From JBQDBK01 sp052090825 (lineage in GTDB: Bacteria > Bacillota > Clostridia > Tissierellales > Peptoniphilaceae): a DNA stretch of 11,800 bases. Below the pieces are notes generated by a model. It ran no database searches. It worked only from the letters and a program-made list of their open reading frames with translations, and was not told the origin of the DNA. A program made the position numbers and the translations under genes. The DNA lies in NCBI GenBank assembly GCA_052090825.1, contig JBQDBK010000026.1, forward strand, positions 1-11,800, written 5' to 3'. Below are positions 6,701 to 11,796 of this stretch, piece after piece. Each line of letters starts with the position of its first letter. Position 1 is the first letter of the stretch.

Positions 6701-7816
6701 TTATTTCACCAACTTTTTATTTTTAATTAATATTCTAGCATAAGGAGATATTAAATATCCCTCTATATTTTCACTTTTATAATATGTTCTATTAGGAATT
6801 TCATCAACCAATAATGTAGGACCATCATTAACTTTATTTCCAGAAGAAGTTTTACCATTTTTACTATGTTGTATTACATTTTCATATACTTTAGTTCTCT
6901 TAGCTTGATCTCTATTGTCAAAACAAATAGGAGTTTTTGTCATACCTAGAATATCAAATTGTTCTGGATTATGTTTGTTTAAAAACGTTATAGGAACACC
7001 CATAATTCCATCATAATCAATAGGTATTTCATTAGTCCTGTCTACATTTATAGCATTATAATTATCATAATTAGGATATTCTTCTAATGAATATTTTTTA
7101 TATAATATTAAATCTTCATATCTTTTAGATATATCTAAATTAGTATACCAACTAACATTTCCCATACTTCTCCATTTCTGTCCATTTTCATCTACCCAAT
7201 ATCTTGTTTCTCTAGGCTCAAAATAATCTGGAACTTTAAAAGCCATATCACCATTATTAACACCTAACCACACTTTATCATCTCGAATAAGTTGAAAAAT
7301 CTCCTGGTAAGTAATAGCATTAAAACTACCTATAATTTAAAATTTTTTATCATATTCAATTAACTGTGATACGTATTCTCTAAAAAGTGAAAAAGGTGGA
7401 TTAGTAACAACAATATCTGCTTCTTTTAATAATTCTATACATTCTTTACTTCTAAAATCTCCATCTCCATCTAAATAATTTATACCTATATTTTCTATGG
7501 TTGGTATTTTACCACCATTTTTTTCTCCCTCATATTCTAAAAAAATTGCTTCATCAGTATTATTTTTGCTAAAAAAATCTATTTGTTGATTTTTATAACA
7601 AGTAGTTATCAATTTTTTTAAGCCTAAATACTCAAAATTATAAGAAAAATAATGAAAAAAATTACTAACTCTAGGATCATCAGCATTACAATATACTACC
7701 TTATCTTTAAAGTGATGTTTATAATGTTTTAATTCTTTTTCTATTTCTGATAATTGTGTATAAAATTCATCTTCTTTATTAATTTTAGCTCTAGTTAAAT
7801 TTGCTTTTAAAGACAT
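6701..7816 (-). pseudogene. EcoRI-family adenine-specific DNA methyltransferase, interrupted by a nonsense codon
   Basis: Two open stretches in the same frame (7816-7340 and 7336-6701) form one gene of about 371 codons broken only by a TAA at 7337-7339. The product resembles EcoRI-type N6-adenine methyltransferases: DEFYTQLSEIEKEL near the N-terminus, DDPRVSNFFHYFSYNFEYLG (46-65), and catalytic motif IV NPPF at 139-142. After the stop the frame continues IIGSFNAITYQEIFQLIRDD and then the C-terminal part (KVWLGVNNGDMAFKVPDYF, later DYDGIMGVPITFL). Relatives have a hydrophobic residue, usually Leu, after KKF, so a single TTA-to-TAA change explains the stop. The start has a good AAAGGAG. It is directly coupled to the DUF262 gene, suggesting a former modification/defence pair. 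Without readthrough the product keeps motif IV but loses over half its length. Confidence 0.8.
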
Positions 7817-8138
7817 TTTTATTCTCCTTTCTTATTGTAAATACCATTCTTTAATACATATATTTCATTATACATCATTGTACTGCAATAATAAAAAAAC
7901 AGTTTTGTTTAAATTTCATAATAAAATCTATTTGCTTCTGATTTACTAAACAATAAAATCTTAAAGATGATTTGGGTATGGTCTACGACACAGATATTAA
8001 CTACAATCTTTTTATCTAACAGCTAATAAAACTATTCGCCTTGAAGGTTTTCATACTTCAACCCTTCCAATCGAAGTTTTATTGCAATTATCTTAAAAAG
8101 GATTTCCATTAATATCTTCATACAAAAGATTAAAGGCA
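7817..8138. other. intergenic region with imperfect hairpin and possible decayed frame
   Basis: About 320 bp separate the leftward methyltransferase gene from the plus-strand RNA elements. A TATAAT at 7872-7867 (minus) could be the -10 of the methyltransferase, but no good -35 is visible. Positions 8025-8083 form a long imperfect hairpin: AATAAAACT pairs with AGTTTTATT, then a bulged TTGAAGG/CCTTCCAA helix follows. On the minus strand, 8109-7909 reads as one frame starting MEILFKIIAIKLRLEGLKYE and ending SEANRFYYEI, with two TAG codons inside (8034-8032 and 8025-8023). It could be a decayed gene, but no clear ribosome binding site precedes it. I cannot choose between the two readings. Confidence 0.35.
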
Positions 8139-8293
8139 TAGGCATAGCAGCACTAATTGAAAAGATAATTAGTGTAGCTTTACCTACAAAGACAAAAGCA
8201 TAACCTTAGATAATAAAAAATACATTATCTAAAGTTATAAAAGCATAGGTATAGCATAATCAATTAAAAAGACAATTGTTAAAGCTACACCTA
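8139..8293 (+). ncRNA. three consecutive hairpins, two of them copies of one element
   Basis: H1 (8139-8186) and H3 (8246-8293) share a plan: an outer stem TAGG.ATAGC with GCT..ACCTA, an inner stem, and an 8-nt loop (GAAAAGAT or AAAAAGAC), each followed by CTACAAAGACAAA. The inner stems differ in sequence but pair in both: H1 has CACTAATT/AATTAGTG, H3 has CAATT/AATTG. Between them lies H2 (8200-8238), ATAAC-c-TTAGATAAT closing a 9-nt loop with matching arms. The series leads directly into the terminator at 8306. Conserved flanks, conserved loop and changed stems suggest a structured RNA rather than coding DNA. No match to a known riboswitch class is recognised. Confidence 0.55.
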
Positions 8294-8305
8294 CAAAGAC
8301 AAAGG

Positions 8306-8363
8306 AAAAAGAGTTTTGCAATAGATCCAGGAAGCATTGGAACAATTGCAAAACTCTTTTTTT
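8306..8363 (+). terminator. strong intrinsic terminator in leader copy A
   Basis: Arms AAAAAGAGTTTTGCAAT (8306-8322) and ATTGCAAAACTCTTTTT (8345-8361) pair perfectly over 17 bp and run into seven T. The 22-nt loop contains TCCA/TGGA that can extend the structure. It lies between the small hairpins and the nested fold, so upstream RNA would end here unless antitermination occurs. Confidence 0.85.
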
Positions 8364-8417
8364 ATTTATAATTATTTTTCACTCAATCCTTTCTTTATAT
8401 AAAACTTTTTATCAGAT

Positions 8418-8537
8418 CTCCTTCACCAAGCCTATTTATACAACAATCTAAAAATATTTGTAAAGGGTAAAATGCACTCGTACCTCGCCCTTTACAAAAT
8501 TTTGTATCTTGCTGTAGATCATAAATAGGCGAAGGAG
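8418..8537 (+). ncRNA. 120-nt nested RNA fold, copy A
   Basis: Three helices nest inside each other: CTCCTTC/GAAGGAG (8418-8424 with 8531-8537), GCCTATTTAT/ATAAATAGGC (8430-8439 with 8521-8530) with a 5-nt ACCAA bulge on one side only, and TTTGTAAAGGG/CCCTTTACAAA (8457-8467 with 8488-8498). The 3' arm of the last overlaps a palindrome TACAAAATTTTGTA (8493-8506), which could pair with itself instead, so two exclusive states are possible. An ATG at 8472 in the apical loop, preceded by GTAAAGGG, opens an 18-codon frame (MHSYLALYKILYLAVDHK) ending at 8528; it may be a leader peptide or chance. The fold is identical in copy B. I know no family that matches it. Confidence 0.6.
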
Positions 8538-8585
8538 AACACACTGAAAAAAGTTTTAAAAATAATAAAGAAAGGAGGACTTGCT

Positions 8586-8618
8586 ATAAAAATAATAATT
8601 CTAAAAAACAAGATATAG
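8586..8618 (+). other. possible AUA-initiated leader peptide, copy A
   Basis: A strong AAAGGAGG at 8571-8578 has no ATG, GTG or TTG at usable distance. Seven nt downstream, ATA opens a 10-codon frame reading IKIIILKNKI before TAG. Copy B keeps the same peptide although two bases differ (CTA to TTA and AAG to AAA, both synonymous). Two sites are weak evidence, and ATA is a very rare start, so this is only a suggestion. Confidence 0.2.
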
Positions 8619-8670
8619 GCTTCTGGAAGAACTTCTAAAAAAGTTTTTAAAAGAGAAAGGAAGAGAAAAG

Positions 8671-8862
8671 ATGATAGAAAAATATTATGCTAATGGAATT
8701 GATTATAAATTTATAAAAGAAGCTGATAATTGGATAAGTATATATAAGTGGGATAAATTGAATTTTAAATGGATAGCTTTAATACAGGCTAAAAATATTG
8801 AAAAAGCTAAAGATTATTGTGTATTAAGAGAAGAAGTAAATATACCACTAAAAAGAATATAG
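8671..8862 (+). CDS. hypothetical protein, 63 residues
   Basis: The ATG follows GAAAGGAAGAGAAAAG, a purine-rich ribosome binding site shared with the second leader copy. The product begins MIEKYYANGIDYKFIKEADN and has a WISIYKWDKLNFKWIALIQA core, which looks like two to three beta strands, followed by a Lys/Glu-rich helix (KNIEKAKDYCVLREE). There is no signal peptide or membrane segment. I do not recognise the family. It is the first gene downstream of leader copy A and is followed directly by its own terminator, so it appears to be a single-gene transcript controlled by that leader. Confidence 0.6.
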   Translation: MIEKYYANGIDYKFIKEADNWISIYKWDKLNFKWIALIQAKNIEKAKDYCVLREEVNIPLKRI

Positions 8863-8894
8863 AATAAGAGTTTTTACTCTTATTCTATATTTTT
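8857..8894 (+). terminator. intrinsic terminator after the 63-residue ORF
   Basis: Arms ATATAGAATAAGAG (8857-8870) and CTCTTATTCTATAT (8877-8890) pair perfectly over 14 bp around a 6-nt loop and are followed by TTTT. The stem includes the stop codon of the preceding gene. Confidence 0.8.
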
Positions 8895-8914
8895 AAAAAA
8901 AAGGAGGACAAAAA

Positions 8915-9085
8915 ATGATAGAAAAGTTAAAAGAGATTGAAAAATTAGTAGACAAAGCTTATTTTAAAATTGACAGTTCTTTAAATAAAAGTAGTTTTGA
9001 AAAAATAGAATATGGAGTTGCATTAGGTTTAGATGATTTATTAGAAATCAAAAGACTTTTAAAAGAAAATTTTTTAAATAATTAG
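8915..9085 (+). CDS. small hypothetical protein, 56 residues
   Basis: The ATG sits 7 nt after AAAGGAGG, one of the best ribosome binding sites in the window, and the frame ends in TAG at 9083-9085. The product (MIEKLKEIEKLVDKAYFKID, then a helix ending KRLLKENFLNN) is predicted to be almost entirely helical, acidic/basic mixed, without cysteines or membrane segments. I do not recognise it. It starts 20 nt after the terminator of the preceding gene and has no obvious promoter of its own, so it may depend on readthrough. Small helical proteins of this sort are common in plasmid and ICE replication regions. Confidence 0.6.
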   Translation: MIEKLKEIEKLVDKAYFKIDSSLNKSSFEKIEYGVALGLDDLLEIKRLLKENFLNN

Positions 9086-9140
9086 ATATTAAAATTAATA
9101 AAAAGTAAGAGAATATCCCTTTAATTATAAAATAAAAAAC

Positions 9141-9201
9141 TTGTAAATAAGTTAACTAATTTACAAATCAACTTGTTAATTAGTTAATTAAATGATATAA
9201 T
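9141..9201 (+). promoter_or_regulatory. sigma-A promoter with operator-like palindrome upstream of ssb
   Basis: TTGTTA (9173-9178) and TATAAT (9196-9201) are separated by 17 bp, a strong vegetative promoter. Directly upstream, 9141-9166 is a 26-bp palindrome with one mismatched pair (TTGTAAAT, then AGTTAACT, then ATTTACAA). A second inverted pair, TTAACTAATT (9152-9161) and AATTAGTTAA (9179-9188), overlaps the palindrome and the promoter spacer. This layout suggests repressor control of the replication genes. No repressor gene is in the window. Confidence 0.65.
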
Positions 9202-9238
9202 ATAAACATAAATATTATTTTAAAAAGGAGATGAAAAT

Positions 9239-9619
9239 ATGTTTTTAAGTACAGATAATCAATTTACATCTAGAGGAAGGTTAGTAAAAGAAGCAGTTAT
9301 AAATATATCAGAAAATGGAAATGCCATAGCTTCAATTACATTAGCACAAAAGAAACCTTTTAAAATAGAAGGAGAATTTGAAACCGTCTATATTAATTAT
9401 ACAGCTATTGATACAAAGACTAATGATATAGCAACAAGACTTGCTAAATATACTACAAAAGGTAGCTTAATTAGCTTAGTAGGTTATTTAGATAGTTATG
9501 TAAAAGAAGATAAAGAAGGTAAAAAATATATTTCAGTAAATAGAATTTCAGCTTTTAGGACAGAAGAAAGTAAAGAAGAAACAGAAGCTAGAAGAAAAGA
9601 AAATATATCAGAAAAATAA
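9239..9619 (+). CDS. SSB-like single-stranded DNA-binding protein (OB fold)
   Basis: The 126-residue product has the SSB layout: a first strand with the GRL motif (FTSRGRLVKEAVINISENGN, 9-28), ASITLAQKK, an aromatic strand pair (FETVYINYTAI, 47-57), and KGSLISLVGYLDSYVKE (74-90) followed by KKYISVNRIS. It would coat single-stranded DNA during plasmid replication or transfer. The C-terminus is charged (ESKEETEARRKENISEK) and lacks the DDDIPF-type acidic tip that housekeeping SSB uses to recruit partners, and the protein is shorter than chromosomal SSB (about 140-170 residues). The ribosome binding site is AAAGGAG. It is transcribed from the promoter at 9173-9201 and followed, 57 nt on, by the primase-like gene, with which it probably forms an operon. 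Confidence 0.75.
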   Translation: MFLSTDNQFTSRGRLVKEAVINISENGNAIASITLAQKKPFKIEGEFETVYINYTAIDTKTNDIATRLAKYTTKGSLISLVGYLDSYVKEDKEGKKYISVNRISAFRTEESKEETEARRKENISEK

Positions 9620-9676
9620 AATAGAAATACCAAACTATTATCTTACAAATTTACTTAAAAAGGAGGTGAATACATA

Positions 9677-10675
9677 ATGAAAGGAAATGATGATAATTTT
9701 GATTTTTATAATGTATCAATTGTAGAATATTTATTATATATTGGAGAGCCAATCAAAAAAATATCAAGAAATTATTATCAACACCTAGAACACGATAGCT
9801 TAAAAATCAATGAAAACAAAAATTATTTTGTATGGAACAGTAAAACAGGAGAAGATAATTATACTGGTGGAGTAGTACAATATCTTCAAATTATGTATTC
9901 GCTATCTTTACACGAAGTATTAAAGAAAATACAAGAAGATCTAAGAGGGGAAAATAAAAACTTTAATTCTAAAGAAACAGTAATTATTAAACAAAATCAT
10001 AAAAGCTATAAAAGAAGTCAAAAAAACTTTCCTAAACACTTTAAATATAGGGTAAAAGAAGAAATTATACCTATTGAAGCACAAACATATTTAGTGGCTG
10101 ATAGAAAAATACCTAACAGAATTGTAAGACATTTTTTCTCAATTGATTTAATAAGTCAAAATCAAAATAAAGAAATCATTTTTAAATGGTATAAAAAAAA
10201 TAAGATAGTAGGTTTTGATAAACAAGGTACTGTAAAACTAACAGAAGAACAAAAGGAAAAATATCATTATAAAAAGGATTATTTTAAATATATAGCACCA
10301 ACAACAGAAGAAAATACTATGTGGGGATTTAATTATTTGGTTGGAGATCCTAAATATTTATTTTTCTTTGAAAGTCCAATAGATCTTTTAAGTTATTATT
10401 CAATTTATGAAAAAGAATTATTAAAAGAAAACAACTTTTGGCTAATATCAATAAGTGGAGTAGCAATTGAAAAGGTTTTTTCTTTTCTTCAATATGGATT
10501 AAAATATTTAGAACTAGAAAAACATTTAGAAACTTTAAATATTTGCTTTGATAATGATAAAGCTGGAATAGAAGCATTAGAAAAACTAAAAGAGAAAAAA
10601 TTTAAAGGTATTGATTTTAATGATTGTTTACCAATAAAATTGAATGATTGGAATGATATTATAAAGAATAAATAA
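9677..10675 (+). CDS. DUF3991/Toprim-domain primase-like protein
   Basis: The 332-residue product joins a DUF3991-like N-terminus to a C-terminal Toprim domain. The first includes SIVEYLLYIGEPIKKISRNY (14-33), a short segment around LEHDSLKINENKNYFVWNSK, and GGVVQYLQ. In the Toprim domain the FFFESPID segment gives the catalytic Glu (about 232) and CFDNDKAG gives the Asp pair (292 and 294). Such proteins are found on conjugative plasmids and ICEs and resemble DnaG-type primases. There is no zinc finger with paired cysteines and no helicase domain, so it may need a host helicase or act as a transfer primase. AGGAGGTGA precedes the ATG. Coupling with an SSB-like gene supports a role in DNA replication or transfer. 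Leader copy B begins 23 bp after its stop. Confidence 0.75.
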   Translation: MKGNDDNFDFYNVSIVEYLLYIGEPIKKISRNYYQHLEHDSLKINENKNYFVWNSKTGEDNYTGGVVQYLQIMYSLSLHEVLKKIQEDLRGENKNFNSKETVIIKQNHKSYKRSQKNFPKHFKYRVKEEIIPIEAQTYLVADRKIPNRIVRHFFSIDLISQNQNKEIIFKWYKKNKIVGFDKQGTVKLTEEQKEKYHYKKDYFKYIAPTTEENTMWGFNYLVGDPKYLFFFESPIDLLSYYSIYEKELLKENNFWLISISGVAIEKVFSFLQYGLKYLELEKHLETLNICFDNDKAGIEALEKLKEKKFKGIDFNDCLPIKLNDWNDIIKNK

Positions 10676-10698
10676 GTAAACTAATTAATATAAAAAGA

Positions 10699-10746
10699 TA
10701 GGTATAGCATAATCAACTAAAAAGACAATTGATAAAGCTACACCTA
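10699..10746 (+). ncRNA. small conserved hairpin, copy B of H3
   Basis: The outer stem TAGGTATAGC/GCTACACCTA pairs at 9 of 10 positions, with an AAAAAGAC loop and the conserved CTACAAAGACAAA tail. Compared with H3 at 8246, one inner pair is lost (T to C) and one gained (T-T to T-A), so overall pairing is preserved. It lies 12 nt before the terminator. Confidence 0.5.
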
Positions 10747-10758
10747 CAAAGACAAAGG

Positions 10759-10816
10759 AAAAAGAGTTTTGCAATAGATCCAGGAAGCATTGGAACAATT
10801 GCAAAACTCTTTTTTT
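10759..10816 (+). terminator. strong intrinsic terminator in leader copy B
   Basis: The sequence is identical to the terminator at 8306-8363: a 17-bp perfect stem with an AAAAAGAGTTTTGCAAT left arm, followed by seven T. It would end the ssb-primase transcript before the 133-residue gene. Confidence 0.85.
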
Positions 10817-10870
10817 ATTTATAATTATTTTTCACTCAATCCTTTCTTTATATAAAACTTTTTATCAGAT

Positions 10871-10990
10871 CTCCTTCACCAAGCCTATTTATACAACAAT
10901 CTAAAAATATTTGTAAAGGGTAAAATGCACTCGTACCTCGCCCTTTACAAAATTTTGTATCTTGCTGTAGATCATAAATAGGCGAAGGAG
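10871..10990 (+). ncRNA. 120-nt nested RNA fold, copy B
   Basis: All three helices, the ACCAA bulge, the alternative palindrome and the apical ATG frame described for 8418-8537 are present here without a single base change. Such complete identity outside any clear coding frame points either to recent duplication or to strong constraint. Confidence 0.6.
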
Positions 10991-11037
10991 AACACACTGA
11001 AAAAAGTTTTAAAACAATAAAGAAAGGAGGACTTGCT

Positions 11038-11070
11038 ATAAAAATAATAATTTTAAAAAACAAAATATAG
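11038..11070 (+). other. possible AUA-initiated leader peptide, copy B
   Basis: AAAGGAGG at 11023-11030 is followed, 7 nt on, by ATA and the frame IKIIILKNKI-stop, as in copy A but with two synonymous differences. No normal start codon lies at a suitable distance. It may equally be a relic ribosome binding site. Confidence 0.2.
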
Positions 11071-11120
11071 GCTTCTGGAAGAACTCCTAAAAAAAGTTTT
11101 AAAAAGAAAGGAAGATAAAT

Positions 11121-11522
11121 ATGATAAGAGAAAAACAAAAAAATGAAGCAATTAAAAGAATGAAAACATTAGAATTATATGAAAATGTAATAAAAGAATT
11201 TCAAGAAGAAAATAAGCTTAATTTATCTGAAAGTATAGGTGTATTATATTGGTTAAAAGAAGAAGAAAAAGAATTAGTTAAAGAATTTGAAAATGAAAAC
11301 GGTGGTTTGGTTTATCACTTAATTCGTAGCTTAACTGATTTTGGAGAATTATATTCTATATTTTATGTATCTAAATATGAAGAAGAATGGGATATGGATT
11401 TGGAAGATTTAAAAGATAATATAGCTTTTGTATATGTTAAAAATATTAATGATGAATTATCTAGTGAATTTGGAAGTATTGGTTTTAAAAAATCTATTGG
11501 TGGTTTAGTAAGAACTGCTTAA
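11121..11522 (+). CDS. conserved hypothetical protein of mobile elements, 133 residues
   Basis: The ATG follows AAAGAAAGGAAGATAAAT, the end of leader copy B. The N-terminal third is a helical, lysine-rich segment (REKQKNEAIKRMKTLELYEN); then come LYWLKEEEKELVKEFENENG and a conserved-looking tail (FYVSKYEEEWDMD, ending GSIGFKKSIGGLVRTA). I recall closely similar proteins in plasmids and integrative elements of Clostridia and other gut Firmicutes, where they are annotated only as hypothetical; this is memory, not a search. There is no membrane segment, cysteine pair or recognised catalytic motif. The protein is acidic overall. Its placement behind the duplicated structured leader makes it the second gene likely controlled by that RNA. 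Confidence 0.7.
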   Translation: MIREKQKNEAIKRMKTLELYENVIKEFQEENKLNLSESIGVLYWLKEEEKELVKEFENENGGLVYHLIRSLTDFGELYSIFYVSKYEEEWDMDLEDLKDNIAFVYVKNINDELSSEFGSIGFKKSIGGLVRTA

Positions 11523-11533
11523 ATAAAAAATAA

Positions 11534-11563
11534 TATATAGGTGGTTTAAAAACCACTTATATA
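11534..11563. terminator. 14-bp inverted repeat after the 133-residue gene
   Basis: TATATAGGTGGTTT and AAACCACTTATATA pair over 14 positions with one G-U. On the plus strand no T run follows, so it is a weak terminator there; on the minus strand a T-rich stretch (TTATTTTTTATTT) follows. It may act mainly against transcription from the right, or stabilise the 3' end of the upstream mRNA. Confidence 0.5.
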
Positions 11564-11582
11564 AAAGGGAAGTGAAAATAAA

Positions 11583-11750
11583 ATGAAAATAAAAGTAGGA
11601 AAACTTTATCAAATACAACCTAAATCAGTTAATTTAAATAATGTAGTATTAAAACAAGATACTATTATAGAAATAAAAAAAATTGAAAATGGAAATGTAA
11701 CTTATTGGAATAGTCAAGATCAAAAAGAATATACCCACTCAATTTTATGA
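11583..11750 (+). CDS. small hypothetical protein, 55 residues
   Basis: The frame starts MKIKVGKLYQIQPKSVNLNN and ends QKEYTHSIL at a TGA. A GGGAAGTGA lies 8 or so nt upstream as a modest ribosome binding site. The sequence has alternating hydrophobic residues typical of a small beta barrel (VVLKQDTIIEIKKIENGNVT). I do not recognise it. It starts 60 nt after the 133-residue gene and probably shares its transcript. The stop lies 3 bp before the direct repeats at the window edge, so the protein may be an original short gene or one cut short by an adjacent element. Confidence 0.5.
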   Translation: MKIKVGKLYQIQPKSVNLNNVVLKQDTIIEIKKIENGNVTYWNSQDQKEYTHSIL

Positions 11751-11752
11751 TT

Positions 11753-11796
11753 CATTTATGATAATGTCCTATTATACCATTTATGATTATGTCCTA
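11753..11796. repeat. two 19-bp direct repeats at the window edge
   Basis: CATTTATGATAATGTCCTA (11753-11771) and CATTTATGATTATGTCCTA (11778-11796) differ at one base and have a 25-bp period; a further TTTATGAT precedes them at 11745. Repeated ATGTCCTA-type motifs like this can be transposase-binding sites at an IS21-family end, or plasmid iterons. The window stops too soon to decide. Confidence 0.6.

Larger units (their letters stand above)
8245..8670 (+). repeat. duplicated leader block, copy A
   Basis: This block of about 425 bp is repeated at 10698-11120 in the same orientation. The first 315 bp or so differ at only two positions, both in hairpin H3; the last 110 bp differ at roughly ten positions including small indels. 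Each copy ends at a GAAAGGAAGA ribosome binding site and start codon, but the genes that follow are unrelated (63 and 133 residues). Contents in order: hairpin H3, strong terminator, 120-nt nested fold, AGGAGG without a normal start codon, then short CTTC/GAAG pairings. No terminal inverted repeats or target duplications are visible, so a simple MITE is not supported. Confidence 0.85.
10698..11120 (+). repeat. duplicated leader block, copy B
   Basis: This is the second copy of the block at 8245-8670, same orientation, offset 2450-2453 bp. It differs from copy A at two sites in the small hairpin (CAATT to CAACT, and GTT to GAT) and at several sites in the last 110 bp. Only hairpin H3 precedes the terminator here; H1 and H2 are absent. 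The block separates the primase-like gene from the 133-residue gene, whose start codon it abuts. Confidence 0.85.

Noticed and set aside
7978..8020. Short plus-strand frame beginning MVYDTDINYNLF
   Set aside because: It has only 13 codons, no ribosome binding site and nothing recognisable; it is probably chance.
8139..8293. CRISPR array
   Set aside because: The units are few, internally variable and self-complementary, with no constant repeat and spacer lengths and no cas genes nearby.
8139..8363. Type III toxin-antitoxin (ToxIN-like) locus
   Set aside because: Repeated structured units followed by a terminator fit in outline, but the next gene encodes only 63 residues with no resemblance to ToxN/AbiQ endoribonucleases, and the units are 107 bp apart rather than 34-45 nt.
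8245..8670. MITE or small insertion sequence
   Set aside because: No terminal inverted repeats or target-site duplications flank either copy, and both copies end exactly at a start codon, which fits a leader better than a transposon.
10350..10577. Minus-strand 75-codon open frame
   Set aside because: It is antisense to the Toprim domain; the hydrophobic text comes from A-rich codons read backwards.
10848..11138. Minus-strand 96-codon open frame
   Set aside because: It runs across the structured leader copy B and the next gene's start. Its long Phe/Ile runs are what AT-rich RNA structure gives in reverse, and copy A has no matching open frame of this length.
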